64,000 nucleotides of DNA from Jaltomata sinuosa (taxonomy: Eukaryota > Streptophyta > Magnoliopsida > Solanales > Solanaceae): NCBI GenBank assembly GCA_003996215.1, contig QJPP01003531.1:124001-188000 (forward strand). Direction: 5' to 3'. A program made the translations under genes and the position numbers. Of this stretch, positions 21,883-34,240 are shown piece by piece (positions within the stretch are counted from its first letter, which is position 1; every line of letters starts with the position of its first letter). Under the pieces are notes generated by a model. The model saw only the letters and a list, made by a program, of their open reading frames with translations. It did no database searches and was not told the origin of the DNA.

Positions 21883-23595
21883 TTAGACCAGATCAAGCGA
21901 GCCAAATGTGATGGAGATTTGATTAGAACTTGCATGGTTATAATCAAGGACAATCTTCTTCTCGCTAGCCAATTGCATGACTTTATCCTTGAATACAAAA
22001 CACTTCAAAAGAGGGTGACCCACAAGCCTATGATACTTGCAATAGTTTGGGTCGTTAGTTCGTCCAGCTTCGTCGAGTTGCTTCATCTCTGGAAACTTAA
22101 TGAGCTTCAGCTTAAGAAATTCATCAAAAAAAATAATCAAGAACGTGAGAATTGAGGAAGGGGTATTCTATTTCCTGCATCCCTTTCAAGGTCAACTTTC
22201 GATTTGGGAATCCATAAGAGGAAGTAGTTTTCACACTTTGCTTCTTGCTCACCTTCGTAGTAAACTTCACAGGCAACATATTGACATTCATAGATTCTTT
22301 ATTGTCACTCCTGGGAATAAATTTACTCTATCTCTTGAGTTGTTGCTTGTCCTTTCCTTAACGAGGGTTATGAACATGCACCATATCTTTTCTAGTAGAA
22401 GACATACTCGAGTTCATATCATGAGCACAAGTAGATAGATCTTCAAAGGTGTTTGGCCTGATTCTTTGTAAGATGTAGAGAAGCTCCCAATGCATTCCTT
22501 GGATGCACATTCATGTTCCAGACGCCTCATTGAGTCTATATTTGCAGTTTAGGCACGCATTCCTCTAGCGATTGATGAAGTCGATAATAGGTTCATCCTC
22601 CCTTTGGTGAATACTTGTGAGTTCCACCATGCTCACCGTACGCTTTGTGTTATATAAGTGAATGAGGAACTCAGGCTCTACTTTCTCCCAACTATCGATA
22701 GAGTTAGGCTTGAGATTCGTGTACCAATCAAAGGTACTTACTTTTAAGGAGCGGATGAACTTCTTGACCAGATAGTCTCTGTAGGTTCCAGCATTGCTAC
22801 ACGTCTAAACAAAGTGTGCAACATGTTGATTTAGGTTTTCTTTGCCCTTGAATTGTTGAAATTTGGGGGCTGATAACTGGCAGGCATCTTGAAGCTGTCA
22901 ATTCTTGCATTGTATGACTTGGCCTACATAAGGGAAGACTTGGTAGAAACTTCATACCTATCCTTGATGGTCCCTTCGATGAACTCCTTCATCCAGTCGA
23001 GTGGGATGATCCCTTCAGAAGAAACTGGAAGTTCCTTAGTTGGCGGTGCTTGCTTTATAAGAGCTTTAGTCTCTTAAACTTCAAGAGTCTTTCTAGGTGC
23101 ATGGCTAGATTCTGCGTTCATCAATCCATCCATCATGTGCATCAACTTGTCAATTCGAGACTCATGATTGTGCAAATGATTGGTCAATCCTTCAATCATC
23201 TTTGCCAGGTTTGCAAGTTGCTCCTTCATAGATGAAGCATCAGTTACCATCGCTTGCATGATTATTGGAGATGTCAAAGAGTAGCATGGATTGTCGCATA
23301 ATTTGATTTTTGATGGGCTCACATCACGTGGTGTGAGTAGAGAGGATCCATCACTTGAATCATCGTCTTTCTTCATGGCGGAGTTCTTGGACCCAGAGAG
23401 ATCAAATAGAGATAGAGTCTTCTTAATCCTTTCAGCAATATTGCTTTCCCCTTCTGATGCATTGGTGGAGGATCTTGCTCCTTTTGTGGATGAAGATCCA
23501 GAAACAAGAGTTGATGCGGATGACACATGGAGTGATTTTTGTCCCAACATACTTGCCTTACTTCTCGTAACTGGTCCAAAACTAGGTAATGCCAA
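21883..23595 (-). pseudogene. Gag of the Tat element
   Basis: The N-terminal part (23074-23595) reads MALPSFGPVTRSKASMLGQK, a Ser-rich segment, and a likely coiled coil (MKEQLANLAKMIEGLTNHLH) of the kind found in Tat gag proteins. The C-terminal part (21883-22140) has NYCKYHRLVGHPLLKCFVFK, a Cys/His nucleic acid binding motif typical of the lineage. The region between is broken into many frames, but RVVRRFYMCVQGM-like capsid remnants cannot be read with confidence. Confidence 0.7.
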
Positions 23596-23715
23596 GGATG
23601 CTTTCCACTACAGCACAGAACTTGGAGTTTGCGGCCTTAGATGAAGTTGATCTTCTTGGAAGACGTTTTGATATTCTTAAACTTTGATGATTGAAAAGTT
23701 GAGATGAGAAATAGA

Positions 23716-23734
23716 GTCCCACTGTAGGTGCCAA
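23716..23734 (-). other. Primer binding site region of the Tat element
   Basis: On the minus strand TTGGCACCTACAGTGGGAC lies nine bases after the 5' LTR. It resembles the TGGCGCC-x-CCGTGGGG sites of Tat elements with substitutions. The cognate tRNA is not certain. Confidence 0.5.
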
Positions 23735-23743
23735 CAAAAAATT

Positions 23744-24555
23744 TGTATCGAGAAAATAATAATTGGGACAGAAAAATATTGCAATAATCGTAGTATTTTG
23801 ATTTCAATATATGAGTGTTACAATCTCTATGAATCTGTTGATTCTTTTTTTCGAATATAAATTCAAGGGCCTTTGAGCTTGATCTTGAATTTGATCTTGA
23901 CTTGTACTTGAATTCAAGGGCTTTTGAGCTTGATCTTTAATCTGGTGTCTTGATCTTGAATCTATGAATTTAGGTCCTTGAATGCTTGAACTTATAGCTT
24001 GTAGTGAAATTTGTAGCATTTGATCCACAAGCTCTCTTTTGCTTCTTGTTAGAATTCTGGTGGATTTTCTGAATTATGGAAGACCCGTATTTATAGTTGT
24101 AGGATGGAGGAATTTTGGTAAGGATAGGCTTCTTTCAGCCAATCAGATTTTAGTGACATGACGATATTTGATTCGTCAAAACATGTCACTTGTCCACATG
24201 ACGCATTTTTGACCTTCGATTTGACTAGGCATGTTGTATTATTTTGATACGTAGTGAAATCCTATTGGCTCCTTTGTTTGACTTAGCATGCCATGTCATT
24301 TGACACGTGACACCAAATTGGACCTCTAGAATAACACGACGTCTTGGGCTTAGCAAAGTTAGCTCATCATTTGTAGCCCAAATCAACGGACTAACCCAAT
24401 AAGAATTGGACTTTAACTAAATCCATATTTGTTGGACTTAATTAACTAATTCAATTATATTAATCTATCATATTTATTTGGACTAATATTTCTTGGATTT
24501 AATATAATTCAAATTATTTTATAAATGAATATCCAATAAATTTTAGATGATTACA
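23744..24555 (-). repeat. 5' LTR of the Tat element
   Basis: Partner of 13940-14752, beginning TGTAATCATC and ending CTCGATACA on the minus strand. Substitutions between the two LTRs are frequent by eye, which suggests an old insertion. Confidence 0.88.
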
Positions 24556-24660
24556 AATACATCTATATTCCATTCATAATTCACTTTTAATACATAGTAT
24601 AGATTTCACTGGTATCAAAATATTACTATTTATTGCTATACATGGTAATAAATAAAAAAT
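24556..24660. mobile_element. Right half of the MITE split by the Tat element
   Basis: Contains TTTTAATACATAGTATAG, matching motifs left of the Tat element, and the inverted terminus TTGCTATACATGGTAATAAA. Confidence 0.55.
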
Positions 24661-25096
24661 ATATTTAAAAATAGTAATTATTTATTAAAAAAGTACTCAT
24701 CCAAATAATTAACTTGATCAAACATGTTATAAGACATTAACTTTTGGGATAATTAGGCAAAATGGTTGCTCTGCCATATTATTTACCAAAAAAATGACAG
24801 TCTCCTCCTCCTTCTTCATCTTCTTCTTCTTTTTCTTCTTCTCCCTTTTTCTTAAAAATTTAACATACCACAAATGTGAATCATTTTGAGCAAATTATAT
24901 ATCAAAAAACTCGAAACATCAAGAGGAGTTCATATCTAAAATTTGGGACTGTTTAAAGGAGATTTTGAGTTGGTCGGGATTGAATAGAAAAAAGTAAAAT
25001 TACTTGCAATAAAATCATTTTTGCTTTCGGAATCACCTCCTTCTTCATAATCAATCTTCCCTTTAACTGTTTCTCATCCCTTTCCTTCTTCTTTAA
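24661..25096. other. AT-rich spacer with a CTT microsatellite
   Basis: 24796-24850 is a TCC/CTT-rich microsatellite (TCTTCTTCTTCTTTTTCTTC). The remainder is AT-rich without recognisable genes. Confidence 0.6.
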
Positions 25097-28000
25097 TGTC
25101 ACGACCCAAATTCTCGATCATGATGGAACCTACAACCCCCCACTAGGTGAACCAATCCCCGTAGCCCGTAACAATTAGTAACGGGCTACTAGCTAATAGT
25201 TAAGCGGAAGAAACGATATAATCAAGCGGAAGCAAAAGAACAAGATGAAAAGATAGATAATAAGAATATATATACATATGCGGAAGCTAAACCAAACCCC
25301 AAAATATGGTATCATAGTATAGAGTCAGAACTATATATAAGGAGTACGAAGCATCCAAAATAATATATACACAACTGTCTTCGAGTAGTAACAGAGTACA
25401 TGATACAGAAGATAAACTAAAGCTAAGCTCCGGTCGCCAAGAGCTCACCCTCAGTCTGGATAGTCCAAAAGATCTCCAAGCATGAATCCCACGATCTAGC
25501 GGGATGGCCCACACTAGGAACTATACCAGAAGATGCAGAGTGTAGTATGAGCACCAATTGTAAAGAAACCAGTACCCAATAGGTATCATAGGCCGACTAG
25601 GCACATATAGGATAGAAGAGCAGTAATAAGCGGAATAGAAACAAGTAATCACAGAAGGCAATGAATAAGCACACGGAAGCTAGCACGGAAGGAATACAAA
25701 CAGAAACAACATACATGGCTAGCTACTATAACACAATCACAGGCGAAAGGAAGAAACACATACCCGGGATCCTCGCAATAACAAGTATATAAAGAAGAGT
25801 TTAGAAAGTAGGCGGTATAATGGTAACCTCAAATGGATAGAAAATGAGAGAAAAAATAATGATAATCATGCTTGCAAACAAGATACGATAACCCCAAATA
25901 GACATACTAATCTCAAGTCAGAATCCAACAGTTAAAAGCCCAAAATCAATCTAACAAACTCCAATCTCACTAGAAACCATGACAGGAACCAATACCGCGA
26001 TATAATAACAATAAGTCTAAGTATAATCCCACGGGCGCCCATACACCCAAGGAATACAAGCAAGTGAAGACAAACCCCCCAGCTGCCCATACTACCAGAG
26101 CGTACAATCAGCAAATAGTAAACAAGGGTGGAACCTCACACAAATGAATGATATGCTATGATATGCCAAACCAAGTGTAACCGCAGTGTCATTATGTTAC
26201 CCTCTTTGGTGCCCCAAAGGTCCAATAAAGGCGGGACCCATGTAAGGACTTCTCCAGAGTACATCTACTCTGCCGTACACTCCTACCCCCGGTCATCCTT
26301 TTTCCTGTAGCACTTGGTTCGGGACGATAGGGTCCATGGTGGTCTATTCGTAGACCACATACTACATTCTATCCTCAAAATATCAGTCCGGAGTGCCACC
26401 AGATCCAAACTAGTACTCAAATGCCCCAAATGCTTGCCTGAATTCTATCCAGGTCTAAATCAATAAAATGAGTCGCATAAACCCCCTTCAAGGGTGCCCG
26501 GGAGTATCTGGGTCTAAAACGATAATAATTAAGTTCGATGCTCGGCTTTACCGAGTCTAATATCATTTCTCATCCATAACAGGGTCAATCTAGCACCTCG
26601 ATTCAACTGGGTTTAATATATAGGAGGGAAACTATAATAAATCTTTCTTTTAACTTTACTTACCCCAAGAAGATTCATTAAAATGATACCAAACTATTTC
26701 ATAATCAATTTTACTGAAAATGGGCCCCACGGGCCATGCAGGATTTAGAAATCATCAATAGAAGGCCCGAAGCCAAAACCGTAGTAAACCATGAAGAAAA
26801 TCCTTTATATGCATGATATTGACATGCTCAATCACAATCAATAGCCCAATGGCTCACAATCAACCTATTGGCCCTGCACAGACTCCAATCATTCTACAAC
26901 ACAGATAGCCAGCTCTATAACAATAATAACGATGTCTGGGCTCACGGACATTCCCAATATCCAACCATCTATGTTCTAGAGTCAATATAAGGCCTCACAG
27001 GACCACAAGGGTGATAATATCATCTATCGCAGGTACTACAACCATCAGAGGAAGAAAAAGAATCGGACATGAATAAAGCGGTCAAGTTCTGTGGTACCAA
27101 CTAGTAAACCCAACCCAAGGATGCCCATTAATATAATTTTATTCTATATATGCGAAGTCTAAAGAGTTTAAACAGTAACCTATATGTCGTCCGATGACAA
27201 GCAGCTGGGACAACGATATCCATGCCCGACTCACTCTGAGAAACCTCGAACGATGATCAAACAATCACAAACATGAATAATATATCAAGATGAGTCAAAC
27301 GAAACCCATATCACTATAATAATAGCTGGGTCGAAATTCGGATCACCGGCAAGCCCATAGGCCCCGAAACCAAAAACGAGAGCGCACAACATAATCATCA
27401 CACTCAAGGTGTGCATGCTCAGATTTTGGAGAGAATTTGGCCAAGGAATTGGCTTAAACCATCCAGCCCATTATAAGAACAATTGAAGAATCAAATGAGA
27501 TAAATAGACAGAATAAAGCAGATAAAACTTACAATTTATGATGGAGGAACGATCACAAGTAAGGAATATGCACCCCAATACCAAAAATTGAAGAAACACA
27601 GAGTTTGGACGAGTTTTGAGCTTACAATAATAGAGAATTCGTATTTTTGGGAGAAGAAGACAAAATTAAGAGTTTATATACTTCCTAGGGGTCCTTCATA
27701 GTGATTGCGAAGGTACCCCTCGCGGTCGCGAGGACCATGCTGGCTAGACCATAGCGATCGCGAAAACTAGCCACGCAATCACGAAGAACAAAGGGGGAGA
27801 GGCTTCATCGCGATCGCGATAGGAGATCACTCAATTGCGAAGAAGAAGGGACTAGGTGCTTCATCGCGGTCGCGAAGGGAGAAGCTCGCGATCGCGATTA
27901 AGGCCTGAGGCCTGCACCTGCAACATCAAAAATCTGCAACTTTTCCAAAATTCTATGGGGAATTTCGAGAAAAATGGAAACCGATATTTAAAAACCAATA

Positions 28001-28590
28001 ATGCTAACAGAGTGGAAACGACGTTCCAGACTCAACGGAAATGATGAAACAACCATACGAGGTCGTTTTGGAGAAATGTTGACCCAAGTCAACACTAACC
28101 AACACGCAACCAAACACTCAAAATGAGCTCGCTCACTCGAAACCTAAACCAACCATTTTTCTAACCCAAACTCGACATTTTGGAGCTGATGGAATCATCA
28201 GATTTTGAGTACAACACTCCGATCATCAATAGTTGACCAAAGTTACACTTTTAACTCCAAATGGACTGAAAAACAGAGAAAGTAACATAAAACCCATACC
28301 GGAAGCTTTTTGGCCTCAACTAAAGATCCAACTGGACTAAACTTAACGCTACGGAGCTTATGGAACTGTCAGAATTCAATTTCGAGCATCTTTGCTAAGA
28401 ATGTTGACTAAAGTCAACGATATTCTAAGATAAAGCTCTAAAACAGGCAAACAACCAAAACAACCAAACAAATAACCAGGGCACCAAACTACCGGTCCCA
28501 GCAAGCTATAAATGACTTATGGCCATTACAAGAAAGCTCTAATAGTACAAAAAAAATGTAAACACAAAGATGACCGGAGGGGTCATCACA
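25097..28590 (-). repeat. 3' LTR of chromovirus 2
   Basis: Begins TGTGATGACCCC and ends GGGTCGTGACA on the minus strand. A CpG-rich palindrome cluster lies at 27712-27895. It aligns with the interrupted copy at 33743-39447. Confidence 0.92.
27712..27895. repeat. Cluster of TCGCGATCGCGA-type palindromes in the LTR
   Basis: Seven variants of the self-complementary motif lie within 184 bases: CTCGCGGTCGCGAGG, AGCGATCGCGAAA, CACGCAATCACGAAG, ATCGCGATCGCGATAG, CTCAATTGCGAAG, ATCGCGGTCGCGAAG and CTCGCGATCGCGATT. Degenerate members differ mostly by changes at CpG. The flanking LTR is AT-rich. Confidence 0.85.
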
Positions 28591-28599
28591 ACATCCACT

Positions 28600-29043
28600 A
28601 CTAAAAAGACTTTCGTCCTCAAAAGTTAAGAAGAAGGGAGTACCTGAAGGCTCGAACAACTGCGGATACTGAGCATGCAACTCACTCTCGGTCTCCAAAG
28701 TAGCCTCCTCAACTGGATGATGCTTCCACTAAATTTTCACAACCAGAATCTCCCTAGATCTCAATCTCCTGATGTCTCTGGCCAGAATAGCTATCGGCTC
28801 CTCATCAAAGGATAAACTCTCATCTAACTGAACTGAATCCCAATGCAACATATGAGACTCATCTGGAACATACCGGCGTAATTTCTAGACATGAAAAACT
28901 GGGTGCACAGCTGAAAACATCAAAGGCAAAGCTAACATGTAGGCAACACTACCAACCCTCTGAAGAATCTCAGACGGCTCAATGAATCTGGGGCTAAGCT
29001 TACCCCGCCTACTAAATCTCATCACGCCCTTCACGGGCGATAC
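28600..29043 (-). pseudogene. Integrase C-terminus and chromodomain remnant (chromovirus 2)
   Basis: The end of the polyprotein reads ATLETESELHAQYPQLF (from 28698), which matches the last helix of plant chromovirus chromodomains. A stop sits just before it, where the usual WK-HHPVEEAT segment is still readable. Upstream, MRFSRRGKLSPRFI-like sequence at 28990-29030 marks the GPY/F module of integrase. Confidence 0.7.
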
Positions 29044-29900
29044 TCAAAGGATTACCAAGTCACCAACACTGAACTCCAAGGCATGAAGTCTACGATCAGT
29101 GTAGCTATTCTGCCTACTCTGGGCTGCTTTAAGTCTGTCATGGATCACACGGACTCGTCCTAAGGAATCTTGAAGTAGATTTGTACCCAGAGGCCTAGAC
29201 TCCAATCCGTTAAACCAACCAATCAGCGATCTGCAATGCCTACCATACAACACCTCGAAGGGTGCCATGCCAATGCTACAATGGAACCAATTATTATACG
29301 CAAACTCAGCCAAAGGCACAAACTGATCCCAAGAATCTCCAAAGTCAAGAACATCCTCTAGGATTTGAATGGTCCTCTCGAACTGGCCATCTGTCTGTGG
29401 GTGGAAAGCAGTACTAAGCTGAACCTTTGTACCCAAATCTCACTGAATAGCCCTCTAAAACTGAGATGTGAATTGAGTTCCACGGTCTGAAATGATAGAA
29501 GTTGGGACCCCGTGCAACTGAACAACCTCACGAATGTAAATCTGAGCTAACCTCTCAGCACCGTAGGAAGTCTAAACCGGCAAGAAGTAGGCCAACTTAG
29601 TCAGCTGATCCACAATCACCCAAATGGAATCAAAACCCTGGGAAGTACGTGCCAAACCAACCACGAAATCCATGGTAATTCCTTCCCACTTCCACTAAGG
29701 AATGGAAAGTCGTTGCATCAAACCTCCAGGTCTCATTTGCTCGAACTTTACCTGCTGACAGTTCAAGCACCGAGATATAAACTCTGTTATATCCCGCTTC
29801 ATACCACTCCACCAGTAAAGCTGCCTCAAATTTCTATACATCTTTGTTGCGCCAGGATGAATGGAGTATCTAGAATAATGCACCTCATGAAGTATCAACT
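29044..29900 (-). pseudogene. Integrase (chromovirus 2)
   Basis: The zinc finger reads HYSRYSIHPGATKMYRNLRQ and then CLNCQQVK (29740-29880). The DDE core follows: MDFVVGLART, then IISDRGTQFTSQF, then DGQFERTIQILEDVL (in 29044-29436). All three catalytic residues are present. Stops occur at WKWE, FLPV and twice around the segment after TSQF. It would insert the element cDNA. Confidence 0.87.
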
Positions 29901-30162
29901 AAATCAAATCTCCAACCCTCAGAACACAACGACGACTGTCGAACCTCAGAATACCATCAGAACCCAAAGTAGCCCGGTTGGCCTCACCCCAAACTACCTG
30001 ATCACGAAGGTCACACAAACTCTGATCCTCAAATTGTTGGCTCTGAATCTGATTAACTAGAGTAGAACGAACCTCAATACTGGCAAGAACTCTACTAGAA
30101 TTTGACAAGTCAAGTCTAACCAAATGGTTAGCCAAGGACTGGATGTCAAGGCTAACGGTCAC

Positions 30163-30740
30163 ACAAAAACTGAAAGTAAATCTAGGATGCCCATACTCAC
30201 CGCCTCCTAACTCAAGACATCCGCTACCACGTTTGCCTTGCCCAGATGATATAGAATGGTGAAATCATAGTAGTAACTCTATCCATCTCCTCTGCCTAGA
30301 GTTCAGCTCTCGTTGACTCGTAATATACTGAAGACAATGATGGTTGGTGAATATCTCACAATGAACCCCATATAAGTAGTACCTCCAGATCTTGAGCGCG
30401 AAGACTACCGCCGCTAACTCCAAGTCATGAGTGGGGTAGTTGCGCTCGTGAACCTTCAGCTCCCTCAACGCATATGCTATCACTCGACCCTTCTACATCA
30501 ACACACAACCAAGACAGACCCCAAAAGCATCATAATACACGGAGAAACCCTGACCCTCAACCGGAAAGGTCAACACAGGAGCTGAAGTCAACAAGGCCTT
30601 AAGCCTCTGAAAGCTATCCTCGCACTGATCTGACAACTGGAATGGAATATCCTTTCTAGTCAGCATAGTCAAGAGTGCTGCTATGGAAGAAAATCCCTGA
30701 ATGAACCTCCTGTAGTAACCTGCTAACCCAACAAAGTTGC
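30163..30740 (-). pseudogene. RNase H (chromovirus 2)
   Basis: VIAYALRELKVHERNYPTHD, ELAAVVFALKIWRYYLYGVH and FTNHHCLQYITSQRELNSRQ (30265-30483) are the first RNase H segments. The catalytic Asp of FTDHKSLQY is Asn here. The end of the domain (usually ADALSR) lies in the broken stretch at about 30200-30260. Confidence 0.82.
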
Positions 30741-31440
30741 GAACCTCAGTGGCAGTAGTAAGTCTAGGCCAATCACGCACCGCTGAAATCTTACCCGAAT
30801 CAACTCTAATCTCATCCTTAGACATCATGTGTCCTAGGAATGCAACTGACTCCAACCAAAACTCGCACTTTGAGAACTTGGCATAAAGCCAATGATTTTT
30901 CAAAGTTTTAAATACTGTCCTCAAGTGTTGCTCATGCTCATCTCTACACTGGGAGTATACCAATAGTGTTATCTATGAAGACTATCACGAACGAATCCAA
31001 ATATGGGCTAAGCACCCTGTGCATCAAGTCCATGAAGGCTGCGGAGGCATTAGTCAACCTAAATGACATCACCAAGAACTCATAATGGACATAACGTGTC
31101 CTGAATACTGTCTTAGGGATGTCCTCCGCCCTAATCCTCAACTGGTGGTAGCCGGACCTCAAATCAATCTTCGAAAACACGGCTAAACCCTAAAGCTGAT
31201 TAAACAAGTCATCAATCCTAGGCATCGAATACCAATTCTTCATTGTCACCTTATTCATTTGCTGATAATCAATACACATCTGCATCGACCCATCTTTCTT
31301 CTTAACAAATAGAATAGGAGCACCCCAAGGCGACACACTCGGTCTAATGAACCCATTAGCTAACAAATCTTGTAGCTGTTTCTCAAGCTCTCTCAACTCA
31401 GCTGGATCCATACGATAATGAGATATAGAAATGGGCCTGG
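30741..31440 (-). pseudogene. Reverse transcriptase (chromovirus 2) with changed catalytic box
   Basis: RT starts with YRMDPAELRELEKQLQDLL in the 31190-32032 frame and continues with FSKIDLRSGYHQLRIRAED and DLMHRVLSPYLDSFVIVFID (30944-31180). The family catalytic FIDD reads FIDN (Asn codon 30968-30970). One extra base follows immediately, so reading resumes in another frame with VYSQCRDEHEQHL at 30963. GYYRRFIQGFSSIAALLT marks the thumb. Confidence 0.88.
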
Positions 31441-32032
31441 TGCCCAGCTCTAACTCAATAGCAAAATAAATATCTCTCTCAGGTGGAAGGCCTGGCAGGT
31501 CGGTAGGAAACACCTCAAGGAAGTCTCTAACCACAGGGACAGACTCAGGAGACGAAGGGTCAGCACTAGTATCTCGGACATATGCTAGATAAGCTAAACA
31601 CCCACGGGAAATTAACTTCCTAGCTTGAAGACAAGAGATGATCCCATATGGTGCGCGGCTAATAGAATCTTGCCACACAACTGGGGATACACCAGGCACG
31701 GCGATGGTAATGATCTTGGAATAACAATCCAAAACCGCACAGTGAGGGAATAACAAGTCCATGCCCAGTATCACATCAAAATCTAGCATATCAAGTATCA
31801 TCAAATCACCCCAAGTCTCCAAATTACCAAGAGATATCATGCAAGATCTCACAATCCGATCCACTACTAAAGAATCTCCTACTAGGGTCAAAACAGAAAC
31901 AGGAATAGATAACGACTCACTAGCCACCCCAAAACAAGGCACAAAGTAGGCAGATACGTATGAACATGTAGATCCAGGATCAAATAAAGCCATAGCAGAC
32001 TGATGGAACACAGAATTTGTACATGTAATCAA
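31441..32032 (-). pseudogene. Aspartic protease (chromovirus 2)
   Basis: MALFDPGSTCSYVSAYF (Asp at about 31981) is the chromovirus DPG protease motif. FDVILGMDLLFPHCAVLDC is the second conserved segment; family members have GMDWL, so Trp has become Leu. The open frame runs from 32032 to 31190 without a stop and carries the start of RT, which makes it the longest intact stretch of the element. Confidence 0.87.
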
Positions 32033-32077
32033 GGCATCCGAGGCCTCTACCTTCGGTCTCCCAGGGACCGCATAAAA

Positions 32078-33528
32078 CTAACGACGACTTCCACCTGACC
32101 GACCACCATCCCCACTACCTGCTCTGCCACGCGAGGTACCACCCCTAGTCTGACCACCACCCCCTCTAGCCAGTGGCTGAACTGCTTGCAAAGGCTCGAC
32201 CATTTGAGCGGCTGAATGAACTGTACCTCGCTGGGGGCAATCTCTAGCATAATGGCCAACAACACCATACTCATAACAAGGCCTTGATGGCCTGAACTGT
32301 CGAGACGGACCAGCAGAACCTGTATGGCCACCATAGCCTGATGCCATAGAAGTTGCACCCCTCGAAGACTAACCCTGCACGAACTGAGAACTACCAGAAG
32401 TCTGAAGTGAAGCCTGAACCGATCGGCTGGACTGACCCTGGTGCTGTTGTGGCTGATAACCCCGGCCCCATTGGCCTGAACCTCTACCATTATGTCTAGA
32501 ACCACTGTAGCCACCCTGATAAGGAGGCCTCTTCTCTCTAGCCCCTTGATCATGTCTATGCAAGTCCTTCACAGTACGGACATAGTCCCCAATAGCCTGA
32601 AATGACCGACCACTAGAAACCAATATCTCAGCTGGCTGTTTAAGCTTTATCCACAATCCCCAAACAAATCTGTGAATCCTGTCCAGCTCAGTGGGAATGA
32701 TCATAGCTCCAAATAGAGCAAGCTGATGGAAATGGTCTCATATTCATATATAGACATGGATTCCTGCATAAGCCTGGTGAACTGCTCCCGGCGACGCTCA
32801 CGATCACTTTGATGTAAGAACTTGGCCATGAAGGCCTCATAAAACTCAGACCAAGGCATTGGAAGTGATGTAGAAGATCTGCAAGCAACATGTGCCCTCC
32901 ACCATAACTTCGCTGGACCCTCCAACTAATACATAGTATATCAAACCCTGTGAGTCTCTAACAAACTAAGATGGTGTAACATCTCCTCACAGGTAGTAAT
33001 GAAGTCATGTGGGTCCTGGCCTAATGGACCAGCAAATCTCGGTGGTGTCAATCTCGAAAATCTACTCAAGGCCTTCTGCTACCCATCTGTCATAGCTGGG
33101 CGAGGAGCAAGAGGTCGTGTAACCACTGGAACTGGAATAACCTCAGCACGGGGAGCCACAGTAACAGGCTGCGCTCCTGAACTTGGTGCACCCAGGGCTG
33201 CCCCCTAAGCGGGTGTATGTGCTGCATCAGAAGGCCGCTCTCCAATCATACCCAACAACTGTAACAGTAAACCTCGAATATCTAAAGACTGAGCTGGGGC
33301 TGAAGCTGGCACTGGAGCTAGTGGTACCTGGGATGCCCTCTGGTCCACATGCTGCTCGAAAGCAGACTCTAGCTCATAATCATACTCAGGATCTCTCTCA
33401 ACTCTAGCATCTCTAGCAGGTGCCGCTGCTCGGGGACGTCCTCGACCCCTACCTCTATGATCTCCCCGGCCCCTAGCTGGAGTCAGAGGCTCGTCTCTGC
33501 CTGAAGCCGACGATCTCGTATGAGCCAT
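32078..33528 (-). pseudogene. Gag polyprotein (chromovirus 2), zinc knuckle damaged
   Basis: The start chosen is MAHTRSSASGRDEPLTPARG at 33528, followed by an Arg/Gly-rich head. The capsid-like region is readable at 32701-32925 (EGPAKLWWRAHVACR, then MPWSEFYEAFMAKFL). A frameshift near 32700 follows, then LDRIHRFVWGLWIKLKQP. The zinc knuckle CYEYGVVGHYARDC (about 32237-32278) has Tyr instead of the second Cys, which should prevent normal zinc binding. Gag is in the original polyprotein frame. Confidence 0.85.
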
Positions 33529-33726
33529 CTGCAGAAGAATGGACGAGAATAAGTGAGATTTCTAGAAACTCCCAAGGATACTACGCACGAGATAGAAGCA
33601 AGAAAAGTCCATTTTTCCTAAGATGTCACTATAGCTTCCCGAAGATAGAGTACGGACGTCTCCACCTCGATCCACAGGAACTCTACTAGATATTAGCTCT
33701 TATACCGATGACACCGGTGAATTTAG

Positions 33727-33740
33727 AGCTCTGATACCAA
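33727..33740 (-). other. Primer binding site, tRNA-iMet type (chromovirus 2)
   Basis: On the minus strand TTGGTATCAGAGCT lies two bases after the 5' LTR. Confidence 0.88.
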
Positions 33741-34240
33741 GTTGTCATGCCCCGATTTCTCGATTATGATGACACCTACAACCCCCTCAGTAGGTAAACC
33801 AATCCCCGTAGCTCCAAAAGGTTAGTAATGGGCTATTAGCTAAGAGTTAAGCAGAAGAAATGATATAATCAAGCGGAAGCAAAGTAACAATATGAAAAGA
33901 TAGATAACAAGAATATATATACATATGCGGAAGCTAAACCAAAGCCCAAAACCTGGTATCATAGTATAGAGCCGGAACTATATATAAGGAGTAGGAAGCA
34001 TCCAAAATAATATATACACAACTGTCTCCGAGTAGTAATAGAATACATTATACAAAAGATAAACTAAAGCTAAGCTATGGTCGCTACGAGCTCACCCTCA
34101 GTCTAGATAGTCCAAAAGATCTCCAAGCACGAATCCCACGATCTAGCGATGATGGCCAACACTAGGATCTGCACCAGAAGATGCAGAGTGTAGTATGAGA
34201 ACCAATTGCAAAGCAACCGGTACCTAGTAGGTATCATAGG

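Larger units (their letters stand above)
13940..24555 (-). mobile_element. Tat-lineage Ty3 retrotransposon with tandem-repeat 3' region
   Basis: The minus-strand element has LTRs of 813 and 812 bp (13940-14752, 23744-24555). Order in the sense direction: primer site, gag, protease, RT with RNase H, a second RNase H, integrase, a 2.2 kb non-coding 3' region with two tandem arrays, polypurine tract. The second RNase H between RT and integrase and the long 3' region are marks of the Tat/Ogre lineage. All coding parts carry stops and frameshifts. I could not find a matching target duplication: the flanks read AAATT and AATAC. Confidence 0.88.

Noticed and set aside
13940..24555. A plant pararetrovirus insertion
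   Set aside because: RT and RNase H with integrase and clear LTRs identify a Tat retrotransposon. No movement or coat protein motif was seen anywhere in the window.
24796..24850. CTT-rich stretch as a CRISPR-like or functional repeat
   Set aside because: Simple microsatellite; no spacer structure, and CRISPR arrays do not occur in plants.
32047..32553. A 168-codon minus-strand frame overlapping the chromovirus 2 gag
   Set aside because: It is out of frame with the gag zinc knuckle and shows no domain; it is a shadow of the gag coding sequence.
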